Positions 1 through 6,028 of a stretch of DNA of 7,003 nt are shown here, one piece after another. How positions within the stretch are numbered: the stretch's first letter is position 1; each line of letters opens with the position of its first letter. Origin of the DNA: SpSt-398 sp033762195 (GTDB taxonomy: Bacteria; Bacteroidota; Bacteroidia; Chitinophagales; Chitinophagaceae); contig JANRLV010000140.1 of NCBI GenBank assembly GCA_033762195.1, forward strand, positions 1 to 7,003, read 5' to 3'. Below the pieces are notes generated by a model. The model saw only the letters and a program-made list of their open reading frames with translations. It searched no databases and was not told the origin of the DNA. Made by a program: the position numbers and the translations under genes.

Positions 1-21
1 GCCAGAGGCGACAAGACAATC

Positions 22-44
22 GTGCGAGACCAGAGGTCTCGCAC
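22..44. repeat. Perfect 10-bp hairpin, 3-nt loop, downstream of the metallophosphoesterase gene
   Basis: The left arm GTGCGAGACC (22-31) and right arm GGTCTCGCAC (35-44) are exact reverse complements around the loop AGA. The hairpin starts 12 bases after the stop of the minus-strand metallophosphoesterase gene, where a terminator would be expected. On that strand, however, it is followed by GATTGTCTTGTC rather than a clean T-run, so an intrinsic terminator is only a weak fit. It could instead be a dispersed intergenic palindrome. The palindrome is seen directly; its role is inference. Confidence 0.6.
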
Positions 45-56
45 AGCAAGCCTCCG

Positions 57-1130
57 TCATCTGTCATCCAACCCCATCACTTCCAGCACCTTCCTCTCCC
101 CCTTCTCCCACTTGATCAACCGGATTTCGCCTCCGGCAATCTCGATGCCCGTGATATCCCCATCCACAAAACAACAGCACCCACTATTAAAGTAGTTCGG
201 AACCATTTGCATAAAATCCACCGAAAGCGATTTGTACTCGCGTTGCCGGCGAATGATCTCTTCTTTTATTGATTTTGCCTTTTCTTCCAGCTTATCCCTT
301 TCGGCGAAGATCAAATCCCGGTGCAGCCTTTCCAGGTGGGTTAGCGAGGCAAAAACTGGTTGATGGGTATGCCCGGTAATCAACCAAAGATCCTGCTGCG
401 CGGCACTCCATTCATACATGATCCGGTTATGCGTGGTCTTGATTTGTATATCGTAAGCGGGTGTATTGGGATTGATCCGTAAATAGGCTTGCAAGGGCGC
501 CCAGATATTCGCCACAAAGAATTTGCTGAACCAGTTACCGTCACTCGACCGATCACCCTGGTGGCCATGGGTAAGGAAAAGATCAAAATGGCCTTGTGGT
601 TTATTAAAGCGAAGGATCACGCCCTCGTAAACAGCCACATCCTGCCCATAGATCCGTTTCAACTGCCAACTGGCAAACGGATCATTGGCCCAATACAGAT
701 CGTGGTTTCCATAGACTTTGAAAAAAGCCTGGCGTTGAATAAACTGTTTCTCTGCCTCAAAGCTGACCGTATTGTGTTTTTTAACCTGAAGCAGGGTATT
801 TTCCCAGAGCTCCTCTGCATCACCCAGCGATATATAAGTATAGCCTTCGCGATTGTAATGATCCAGAGCAGTGAGGTAATTGGGCTCCGCTTCGCGAAAA
901 TCATCCGCCCAGTTCTTCGCCCCCCGATGATGATCGGAGAAAATGATAAAGCGGTCAAGCGATGGGTCGATATTCAATAAAATGCCCTTTTTCCGGTCTT
1001 TGCCGGAAAGGATCGCATCCTTTAAGGAGGTCAAGGCCGAAAAGATACGGGGCTGATCGGGTTTGGAGGCAAAGCGCGATGCTGCCCAAAGGACAGGTTT
1101 TAGCAGGATTATTTGCAGCAGACGGCGCAT
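57..1130 (-). CDS. Calcineurin-like metallophosphoesterase
   Basis: This 357-residue protein has the dimetal phosphoesterase motifs in the right order: D66-x-H68 in FSDHHRG, G103-D104, GNHD at 141-144, H188/H190 in LTHGH, and GHTH at 253-256. It should be a metal-dependent phosphatase or phosphodiesterase, but the substrate cannot be read from the sequence. A lysine/glutamate-rich, probably helical segment (about 265-303) follows the last metal motif, and the protein ends in a beta-rich stretch (315-340) that opens with three adjacent cysteines (318-320). The N-terminus is basic and hydrophobic, which may be an amphipathic membrane-associating helix; no cleavable signal peptide is evident. 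It is longer than LpxH-type hydrolases (about 240 residues), so that name is not justified. The start lies one base after the ridA stop, suggesting co-transcription and translational coupling. No good Shine-Dalgarno precedes it. Confidence 0.9.
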   Translation of the reverse strand: MRRLLQIILLKPVLWAASRFASKPDQPRIFSALTSLKDAILSGKDRKKGILLNIDPSLDRFIIFSDHHRGAKNWADDFREAEPNYLTALDHYNREGYTYISLGDAEELWENTLLQVKKHNTVSFEAEKQFIQRQAFFKVYGNHDLYWANDPFASWQLKRIYGQDVAVYEGVILRFNKPQGHFDLFLTHGHQGDRSSDGNWFSKFFVANIWAPLQAYLRINPNTPAYDIQIKTTHNRIMYEWSAAQQDLWLITGHTHQPVFASLTHLERLHRDLIFAERDKLEEKAKSIKEEIIRRQREYKSLSVDFMQMVPNYFNSGCCCFVDGDITGIEIAGGEIRLIKWEKGERKVLEVMGLDDR

Positions 1131-1131
1131 G

Positions 1132-1512
1132 TCAGGAGCGGACCGCGATCATGCTGATCTCAACGTTGACAAATTTGGGAAGCGCAGATACCTGAACGGT
1201 TTCGCGCGCCGGGAAATAATCGGTGAAATACTGCCCATACACGGAATTGATCTCGGCAAAACGGTGCATATCCGTGATAAAAATGGTCGTCTTTACCACC
1301 TGATCAAACCCAAACCCGGCAGCTTTAAGCACGGCTTCCAGGTTTTTCATCACTTGTTGTGTTTCTTCCTGAATATCCTTGTTTCTGAGTTCACCGGTTG
1401 CAGGGTCGATACAGACCTGACCGGAGATATATAAGGTGTCGCCAGCCAGAATGGCCTGGTTATAAGGACCTATCGGGGCTGGTGCATTGTCTGTTTTAAT
1501 AATGGTTGCCAT
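1132..1512 (-). CDS. ridA: RidA family reactive imine/enamine deaminase
   Basis: The 126-residue length is normal for the RidA (YjgF/YER057c/UK114) family. RidA hydrolyses reactive 2-aminoacrylate-type enamines/imines from PLP enzymes to ketoacids and ammonia, protecting the cytoplasm from metabolite damage. Hallmarks visible are IGPYNQA (14-20, with Tyr17), LYISGQV (27-33) followed by DPATGE (36-41), and the C-terminal signature PARETVQVSALPK (101-113) then VEISMIA. Arg103 aligns with the carboxylate-binding Arg105 of E. coli RidA, and Glu118 with the conserved C-terminal glutamate, so it should be an active member of the RidA subgroup. It is the first gene of a two-gene minus-strand unit with the metallophosphoesterase. 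A good Bacteroidota-type promoter lies directly upstream (1529-1559). Confidence 0.95.
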   Translation of the reverse strand: MATIIKTDNAPAPIGPYNQAILAGDTLYISGQVCIDPATGELRNKDIQEETQQVMKNLEAVLKAAGFGFDQVVKTTIFITDMHRFAEINSVYGQYFTDYFPARETVQVSALPKFVNVEISMIAVRS

Positions 1513-1513
1513 G

Positions 1514-1542
1514 TTGTTGAATATCCCACGAATTTAGGTTTA
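1514..1542 (+). promoter_or_regulatory. Candidate promoter of the dehydrogenase-like/tsaB operon
   Basis: TTG (1514-1516) and TAGGTTTA (1535-1542, one mismatch to TAnnTTTG) are separated by 18 bases on the plus strand. The -7 box overlaps the -7 box of the divergent ridA promoter by two bases, and it overlaps the upstream candidate ATG at 1542. A transcript from here would begin near 1547-1550, which supports the ATG at 1569 as the real start. The -33 element matches only three of four bases. Confidence 0.4.
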
Positions 1543-1559
1543 TGCCTTTTCTTTGCAAA
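1529..1559 (-). promoter_or_regulatory. Promoter of ridA, Bacteroidota type
   Basis: On the minus strand a TTTG (-33 element, 1559-1556) is separated by 19 bases from TAAATTCG (1536-1529), one mismatch from the Bacteroidota -7 consensus TAnnTTTG. The spacing is within the known range. Transcription would start about 10-13 bases upstream of the ridA ATG. The match is seen in the sequence; activity is inferred. Confidence 0.55.
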
Positions 1560-1568
1560 AAAAACGCC

Positions 1569-2198
1569 ATGCACCTGGCCATCAGAGCCGATAAGAAACA
1601 GCGGGCTTCGATCGAAGCAATAGGATTGGCCCCGGGGAGTTCCATTTCATGGATCGCTGAGGAAACCGCGACGATTGATTGGCCGGAGGCCGATGGGTAT
1701 ATTGACCTGCTGTTTGAAGCGGATCCGATGGGCATTCAAACCTTATTGAAGCGATCAACCGTGATCATAGTTAGTGCAGTTTGCTCAAGAGCAACCGAAA
1801 TTGGTGAAGGCGTGGTACGCATCAATGGCTGGCCAGGCTTTTTGGATAAGCCCATCTGGGAAGCAGCGGGTGAAGAAAAATACCGGAAAGCTGCGGAAGA
1901 ACTGGCAGCTGGTATTCATCATCAACTGATCTGGTGCCCCGATGAACCAGGCTTGATCTCCGCACGGGTTATCGTTCAAATCATTAATGAAGCCTATCTG
2001 GCCCTGGAAGAAGGTGTATCTACCCGTGATGAAATAGATATTGCCATGCAAACCGGCACCAATTATCCGCAGGGTCCTTTCGCTTGGGCAAATAACATTG
2101 GCAAGAAAAACCTGACCCGTTTACTGGAAAGATTAAGCAAGGTAAATGACCGATACGTCATTGCACCCCTGTTGATCAAGGAGGCAAACCATGAATAA
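1569..2198 (+). CDS. 3-hydroxyacyl-CoA dehydrogenase C-terminal-domain protein lacking the NAD-binding fold
   Basis: Residues about 125-205 match the C-terminal helical domain of 3-hydroxyacyl-CoA dehydrogenases: DEPGLISARV, then INEAYLALEEGVSTRDEID (139-157), and GTNYPQGPFAWANNIG (163-178). This domain normally forms part of the active-site cleft and dimer interface. The usual N-terminal Rossmann domain of about 180 residues is replaced by only about 125 residues with no GxGxxG motif, so NAD binding is doubtful and a normal beta-oxidation role is uncertain. From memory, Bacteroidota encode similar short proteins annotated as 3-hydroxyacyl-CoA dehydrogenase family. I chose the ATG at 1569 (209 residues, MHLAIRAD...) over the ATG at 1542 (218 residues). 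The later start opens directly into a beta-strand-like segment and lies downstream of the likely -7 box. The 3' end overlaps tsaB by 8 bases, so the two are probably translationally coupled. The frame is intact, with no sign of decay. Confidence 0.8.
   Translation: MHLAIRADKKQRASIEAIGLAPGSSISWIAEETATIDWPEADGYIDLLFEADPMGIQTLLKRSTVIIVSAVCSRATEIGEGVVRINGWPGFLDKPIWEAAGEEKYRKAAEELAAGIHHQLIWCPDEPGLISARVIVQIINEAYLALEEGVSTRDEIDIAMQTGTNYPQGPFAWANNIGKKNLTRLLERLSKVNDRYVIAPLLIKEANHE
2178..2184 (+). promoter_or_regulatory. Shine-Dalgarno of tsaB
   Basis: AAGGAGG sits 6 bases before the tsaB ATG at 2191, inside the last codons of the upstream gene. It is the only strong anti-16S match ahead of a start in this window, which is notable in a lineage that mostly does without such sites. 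It fixes the tsaB start. Confidence 0.75.
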
Positions 2199-2877
2199 AC
2201 AACCTTTTATACTGGCGATCGATACTGCACAGGAATCGGCTTCGGTTTGTATTGCTAAGGATAAACACTTAGTTGCTATTCGCACCAATAACAACCAGAA
2301 GGACCATGCCGTATGGATACACAATGCCCTCGAAGAAATAAGAATAGAGGCGGGAATAGCCTGGAACGAGTTGGATGCCGTCGCAATTAGTAACGGTCCG
2401 GGTTCTTATACGGGACTAAGGGTAGGACTTTCAACAGCTAAGGGTTTATGTTATACACTTGATAAACCGCTTATCACAATCGGCACCCTTGAAATGATGG
2501 CTTGGGGAATGAAAGAATTGGCGACTGATCTGATATGCCCGCTTATTGATGCAAGGCGAATGGAAGTGTATTATGCTGTGTATGATAAAGCGCTTTTACC
2601 TATAGAAGAGCCTTCCGCAAAAATTTTGCAGCAAAAAAGTTTCGACAATTATATATATGATCGTCAAATTGTTTTTGCCGGATCAGGCAGTTTTAAACTG
2701 AAAGAATTGATGCATGGTCATGAAAATGCCACATTTATCAATTTAATGTTTGATTCTTCCTTACTCATTTTACCTTCGCTTGACAAATATCTGAAAGGTC
2801 AGTTTGCAGACCTGGCCTATGTTGAACCGTTGTATGTAAAAGAATTTTATTCGACTTCGAAGAGACCGCTTATATAA
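2191..2877 (+). CDS. tsaB: tRNA threonylcarbamoyladenosine biosynthesis protein TsaB
   Basis: TsaB is the non-catalytic ASKHA-fold partner of TsaD in the cytoplasmic TsaB-TsaD-TsaE complex. That complex transfers the threonylcarbamoyl group to A37 of ANN-decoding tRNAs (t6A). The 228-residue length is typical. The signature is clear: ILAIDTAQESASV at 7-19, SNGPGSYTGLRVGLSTAKGL at 67-86, IDARRMEVYYAVYD at 119-132, and AYVEPLYVKEFY near the C-terminus (209-220). The metal-binding histidine pair of TsaD is absent, as expected for TsaB. The start overlaps the preceding dehydrogenase-like gene by 8 bases (ATGAATAA holds both this start and that stop), so the two are probably one operon. By eye the gene is more AT-rich than its neighbours, especially in its second half. 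Confidence 0.95.
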   Translation: MNKQPFILAIDTAQESASVCIAKDKHLVAIRTNNNQKDHAVWIHNALEEIRIEAGIAWNELDAVAISNGPGSYTGLRVGLSTAKGLCYTLDKPLITIGTLEMMAWGMKELATDLICPLIDARRMEVYYAVYDKALLPIEEPSAKILQQKSFDNYIYDRQIVFAGSGSFKLKELMHGHENATFINLMFDSSLLILPSLDKYLKGQFADLAYVEPLYVKEFYSTSKRPLI

Positions 2878-2883
2878 AATTCA

Positions 2884-2897
2884 TACGTTTTAACATT
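2884..2897 (+). repeat. Imperfect direct repeat, copy 1 (TACGTTTTAACATT)
   Basis: TACGTTTTAACATT lies just after the tsaB stop and ahead of the arsR promoter. Thirteen of its 14 bases recur at 2982-2994 plus the preceding T (2981), within the first arsR codons. A looser relative, TACATGTAACATTTG, lies at 3431-3445 before the DUF5916 gene. Similarity is seen directly; a regulatory role is speculative. Confidence 0.35.
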
Positions 2898-2926
2898 TTG
2901 CTATATAACGTTAATAAAGTGCAATC

Positions 2927-2934
2927 TAAATTTG
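2927..2934 (+). promoter_or_regulatory. -7 promoter box of the arsR-family gene
   Basis: TAAATTTG is an exact match to the Bacteroidota -7 consensus TAnnTTTG. It would place the transcript start near 2940, about 30 bases before the ATG at 2972. The -33 element is weak: the nearest TTTG (2897-2900) is 26 bases upstream, longer than the usual 17-23. An 8-bp palindrome TAACGTTA (2906-2913) lies in the spacer, where a repressor operator could sit. Confidence 0.45.
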
Positions 2935-2971
2935 CCTGTTTCTTGAAAGGAACCAAGATATCCAATTTAGT

Positions 2972-3310
2972 ATGAGTACGTACGCTTTAACATTGAATCA
3001 AAAGACACCCCAGGGGGATGCAGTCACTATCGATTTGCTGAACCTGAAGAAGGTGGCTTTAATTCTCCGGGCTTTGAACCATAAGCTTAGGCAACAGATT
3101 GTAAAGTTGATCGATGAGAGTGAGCGGATTACGGTTACTGAGATCTACACGCATTTACGCATCGAGCAGTCGGTCGCATCCCAGCACCTGGCCATTCTCC
3201 GAAAGGCAGGAATCGTGGATACTACGCGCAATGGGAAATATATCTTCTATTCCATCAACGCAAACCGAATTCAGGAACTGAACCAGTTCGTCAACCAACT
3301 CCTGGGATAA
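2972..3310 (+). CDS. ArsR-family winged-helix transcriptional regulator, cysteine-free
   Basis: This 112-residue protein is a single winged helix-turn-helix domain. ALNHKLRQQIVKLI (34-47) forms the first core helix, TVTEIYTHLRI then EQSVASQHLAILRKAGIV (65-82) the recognition helix-turn-helix, and TTRNGKYIFYSIN (84-96) the beta wing, followed by a C-terminal dimerisation helix. The SVASQHLAILRKAGIV core is diagnostic of the ArsR/SmtB family. The protein has no cysteine at all, so the classic ELCVCDL arsenic/cadmium site is missing and it probably does not sense thiophilic metals that way. It could be a redox-independent or constitutive repressor, or sense another ligand. It stands alone between tsaB and the DUF5916 gene, with its own -7 box. 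The start is set by the ATG with no close in-frame alternative; the AAAGGA at 2946-2951 is too far upstream to be a good ribosome site. Confidence 0.9.
   Translation: MSTYALTLNQKTPQGDAVTIDLLNLKKVALILRALNHKLRQQIVKLIDESERITVTEIYTHLRIEQSVASQHLAILRKAGIVDTTRNGKYIFYSINANRIQELNQFVNQLLG
2981..2994 (+). repeat. Imperfect direct repeat, copy 2 (TACGCTTTAACATT)
   Basis: TACGCTTTAACATT covers roughly codons 4-8 of the arsR-family gene and differs by one base from the copy at 2884-2897. Together the two copies bracket the arsR -7 box. They could be operators for autoregulation, but they may be chance in AT-rich DNA. Confidence 0.35.
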
Positions 3311-3382
3311 TTTCCCAAAGAAAAGTTAACGACCTCTTTTTTTAACCACTTGTCAAGGGATTTGAACCCTTTGGATAAATCA

Positions 3383-3415
3383 TTGCCCCCCTATTTCCTC
3401 TCGCAATTATCTTTA
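3383..3415 (+). promoter_or_regulatory. Candidate promoter of the DUF5916 outer-membrane protein gene
   Basis: TTG (3383-3385) and TATCTTTA (3408-3415, one mismatch to TAnnTTTG) are separated by 22 bases, within the Bacteroidota range. The transcript would begin near 3421 and carry a leader of about 75 bases. That leader contains the palindrome TACATGTA (3431-3438). This supports transcription of the gene independently of arsR. Confidence 0.4.
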
Positions 3416-3496
3416 TTACGAAACTTTTAGTACATGTAACATTTGACTGGCTTAGGCGGTCTTACTTGTACGTTTCGGCGTAAACCAACCCAACAC

Positions 3497-6028
3497 ATGA
3501 AGAAGCAAATTTTTTTACCACTGATCGGGCTTGTGCTTTCTCTTGGAAGCTCCGCGCAAACGGGTCCTGCCACCTCCAACCCTCCAGTGCCTTCCTCCGG
3601 GACAGCGATCGCTCGTGAACTACCGGCAAAACGTATCTCATTACCCGTCAAAATAGATGGGGTATTAGACGATCCGGCCTGGAAAGAAGCTTCTCCAGCA
3701 TTGGATTATACCGAATTCCGCCCAAAGATCGGAGGCAAGGAAAATTATGAAACCCGCACCGAGGCCTTTCTCATGTACGATGATGATGGCTTTTATTTCG
3801 GTGGCTTTTGCTATGAACGAACCAAGGATAGTATTGCCCGTGAGCTTACAGGCCGGGACGGATTTGGTACAAATGACTATATCGGCATTATCATAGATAC
3901 GTATAAAGACAGGCTTAACGGATTTGAGTACTTTGTTACCCCCCTGAATGAACAGTGGGATGCAAAGATGTCACCCATCAACAGCGATAACGGGGGAGAA
4001 GATTTTAGCTGGAATGCGGTTTGGGAAAGCGGTACCAAATTACATGACAATGGCTGGAGCTTTGAGGTCTTCATCCCTTATGCAGCCATCCGGTTTGGTA
4101 AAAAAGAGGTTCAGGACTGGGGAATCAATATCACCCGTCGCCGGCGGAAGACAGAACAACAAGTGACCTGGAACCCGATCGACCCTACCAAAAACGGTTT
4201 TCTTACCCAGGAAGGTTTTTGGACAGGCATCACCAATATCAAACCACCCCTGCGTTTGCAGTTCTCGCCCTATTTCTCAGTATATGCCAATCATTTTCCT
4301 GCCAACCAACAAGGACAAAAGAACTGGACCAGTAAGGTGAATGGTGGTATGGACCTTAAATACGGGATCAACCAGGCCTTTACACTTGATGCCACCCTGA
4401 TCCCGGATTTTGGCCAGGTTCAAAGCGATAACCAGGTGCTGAACCTGACACCCTTTGAAGTTCAATTCAACGAATACCGGCCATTTTTTACAGAAGGTAC
4501 CGAGCTTTTTGGCAAAGGAAACCTGTTCTATTCCCGGCGTATCGGTGGCCGGCCACTCCATGCGGATGACCTCTGGCAACACCTGAGCCCCACAGAACAA
4601 GTGGTCAATAACCCCTCTGAATCCAAACTTATCAATGCGACCAAAATATCCGGTCGTACCCAAAAAGGATTGGGCATGGGATTTCTCAACGCGATCACCA
4701 AGACCCAATACGCTACCATTGAAGATGTGAATACCAAAGAAAGAAGAGAGATCCAAACCGATCCGCTGACCAACTTCAATCTCTTTGTGCTCGATCAAAC
4801 CATGAAGAACAACTCCAGCGTTTCCTTCATCAATACCAATGTGATGCGGAGTGGAAAGGATTATGACGCAAATGTGAGCGCAGCCCTTTTTGATTTCAAT
4901 GACAAAAAGAATACCTGGAACGTAGGAGGTAAACTTTCCTTAAGCCAGTTGGCAGGTTACAGCGCCCCAGGAAAGGTAGACGCCGGATATAGCCAGAACC
5001 TCTATTTTGGTAAAACCAGTGGCCGTTTCAATTTCCAGATCAACCAGAGCTTTACCGACACCAAATACACCAGCAACGACTTAGGGTATTTTACCAACAA
5101 TAACTTTCTCGACCATTATGGGTATGTGAGCTATCGCTGGATAGAACCCAAAGGTTTTTATAACCGTATCAACATCAATTTTAATTTCTACCTGAGCCAT
5201 TTGTTTGAACAAATTGGCCAGATAGATAAGAAATATCAGCGGTTGAACCTGAACTTCAATACCAATATCCAAACCAAATCGCTCCATTGGTTTGGTACCT
5301 ATATTGGTTACAGCCCCAAACAATATGACTTCTATGAACCCCGGGTGGCCGGTGCAGTCTTCCGTCGCGGGTCGAGCCTCGGTATCGGTACCTGGCTGGA
5401 ATCCAACTCGGCTAAAAAATACTTTGTGGAGCTCGAGGCCTTTACCCGCACCTATTTTGATTTCTATAAACTCTTTGCCATCGACTTTGGTTTTGAACAG
5501 AATTACCGCTTCAACAGCAAATTCTCGATCGCACATGAAATCAACCTGGAACCCCGCTACAACGGCGTTGGATTCACCGCCATCGATGATGCCACCGATG
5601 AGATCATCTTTGCCCGTCGCCGCGTGAATACGATCGAAAGTGTATTGGGTTTTAAATACAGTTTCACCAATCGCATGGGACTCACCTTCCGTGCCAGGCA
5701 TTATTTCAGCTCGGTAGAAAACCAGGAGTATTTTACCCTGCAAAACCTGACCGGGGAATTGGTGAAGAACACCACATTCAACGAAGACCGGAACCAGAAT
5801 GCCAATTTCTTCAATATTGACATGGTGTATACCTGGCAATTTGCCCCCGGCTCATTCCTGAATATTGTGTGGAAGGATGCGGCGTTTAATTACACCAATC
5901 TCGTAGAGCGGAATTATTTCAAGAACCTGGGCCGGACAATTGAAACCGACCAGAACAATAATATTTCGCTGAAAGTGATTTACTTTTTGGATTATTTGAG
6001 TTTGAAAAAGAAAAAGAAGGTAGGTTAA
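3497..6028 (+). CDS. DUF5916 / CBM9-like domain outer-membrane beta-barrel protein
   Basis: The product is 843 residues. I chose the ATG at 3497 over an in-frame TTG at 3443 because it opens directly with a signal peptide (MKKQIFLPLIGLVLSLGSSA, cleavage likely after Ala20). Residues about 45-240 form a CBM9-like beta-sandwich beginning LPVKIDGVLDDPAWKEA. From about 255 onward is the DUF5916 region. It includes DFGQVQSDNQVLNLTPFE (304-321), then EYRPFFTEG (326-334) and LFYSRRIGG (343-351), which together are the family signature. The remainder has many alternating aromatic/polar strands separated by Asn/Asp-rich turns, typical of an outer-membrane beta-barrel. So it is probably exported, with the CBM9-like domain either plugging the pore or exposed in the periplasm. 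No catalytic residues can be assigned and the family function is not established, to my knowledge. The last strand-like segment ends in a basic tail of five lysines plus VG. It is convergent with the acyltransferase gene, their stops overlapping by 4 bases. Confidence 0.9.
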   Translation: MKKQIFLPLIGLVLSLGSSAQTGPATSNPPVPSSGTAIARELPAKRISLPVKIDGVLDDPAWKEASPALDYTEFRPKIGGKENYETRTEAFLMYDDDGFYFGGFCYERTKDSIARELTGRDGFGTNDYIGIIIDTYKDRLNGFEYFVTPLNEQWDAKMSPINSDNGGEDFSWNAVWESGTKLHDNGWSFEVFIPYAAIRFGKKEVQDWGINITRRRRKTEQQVTWNPIDPTKNGFLTQEGFWTGITNIKPPLRLQFSPYFSVYANHFPANQQGQKNWTSKVNGGMDLKYGINQAFTLDATLIPDFGQVQSDNQVLNLTPFEVQFNEYRPFFTEGTELFGKGNLFYSRRIGGRPLHADDLWQHLSPTEQVVNNPSESKLINATKISGRTQKGLGMGFLNAITKTQYATIEDVNTKERREIQTDPLTNFNLFVLDQTMKNNSSVSFINTNVMRSGKDYDANVSAALFDFNDKKNTWNVGGKLSLSQLAGYSAPGKVDAGYSQNLYFGKTSGRFNFQINQSFTDTKYTSNDLGYFTNNNFLDHYGYVSYRWIEPKGFYNRININFNFYLSHLFEQIGQIDKKYQRLNLNFNTNIQTKSLHWFGTYIGYSPKQYDFYEPRVAGAVFRRGSSLGIGTWLESNSAKKYFVELEAFTRTYFDFYKLFAIDFGFEQNYRFNSKFSIAHEINLEPRYNGVGFTAIDDATDEIIFARRRVNTIESVLGFKYSFTNRMGLTFRARHYFSSVENQEYFTLQNLTGELVKNTTFNEDRNQNANFFNIDMVYTWQFAPGSFLNIVWKDAAFNYTNLVERNYFKNLGRTIETDQNNNISLKVIYFLDYLSLKKKKKVG

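Noticed and set aside
489..980. Open frame of 163 codons on the plus strand
   Set aside because: It is antisense to the metallophosphoesterase motifs (GNHD, LTHGH), which prove the minus-strand frame is coding. No domain is visible in the shadow frame.
57..1130. LpxH (UDP-2,3-diacylglucosamine hydrolase) call, suggested by the acyltransferase in the same window
   Set aside because: The protein is over 100 residues longer than LpxH and the surrounding residues differ. Only the general metallophosphoesterase motifs are shared.
1542..1568. Upstream ATG start for the dehydrogenase-like protein (9 extra residues)
   Set aside because: It overlaps the candidate -7 box, and the extra residues MPFLCKKNA add nothing family-like. 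It is not excluded and would need start-site mapping to settle.
3354..3373. Hairpin AAGGG / CCCTT with 7-nt loop as the arsR terminator
   Set aside because: The stem is only 5 bp and is not followed by a T-run. The T-rich stretch (3336-3343) lies before it, so it is not a credible intrinsic terminator.
3443..3496. N-terminal extension of the DUF5916 protein from a TTG start
   Set aside because: The extension MTGLGGLTCTFRRKPTQH would bury the signal peptide that begins at the ATG at 3497. The ATG start gives a normal secretory N-terminus.
4277..4798. Open frame of 173 codons on the minus strand
   Set aside because: It is antisense to the DUF5916 signature region, with no promoter, ribosome site or known domain.
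5081..5839. Long open frame of 252 codons on the minus strand within the DUF5916 gene
   Set aside because: It is fully antisense to a well-supported gene. The translation has no recognisable domain, and long shadow frames are common opposite moderately GC-rich coding sequence.
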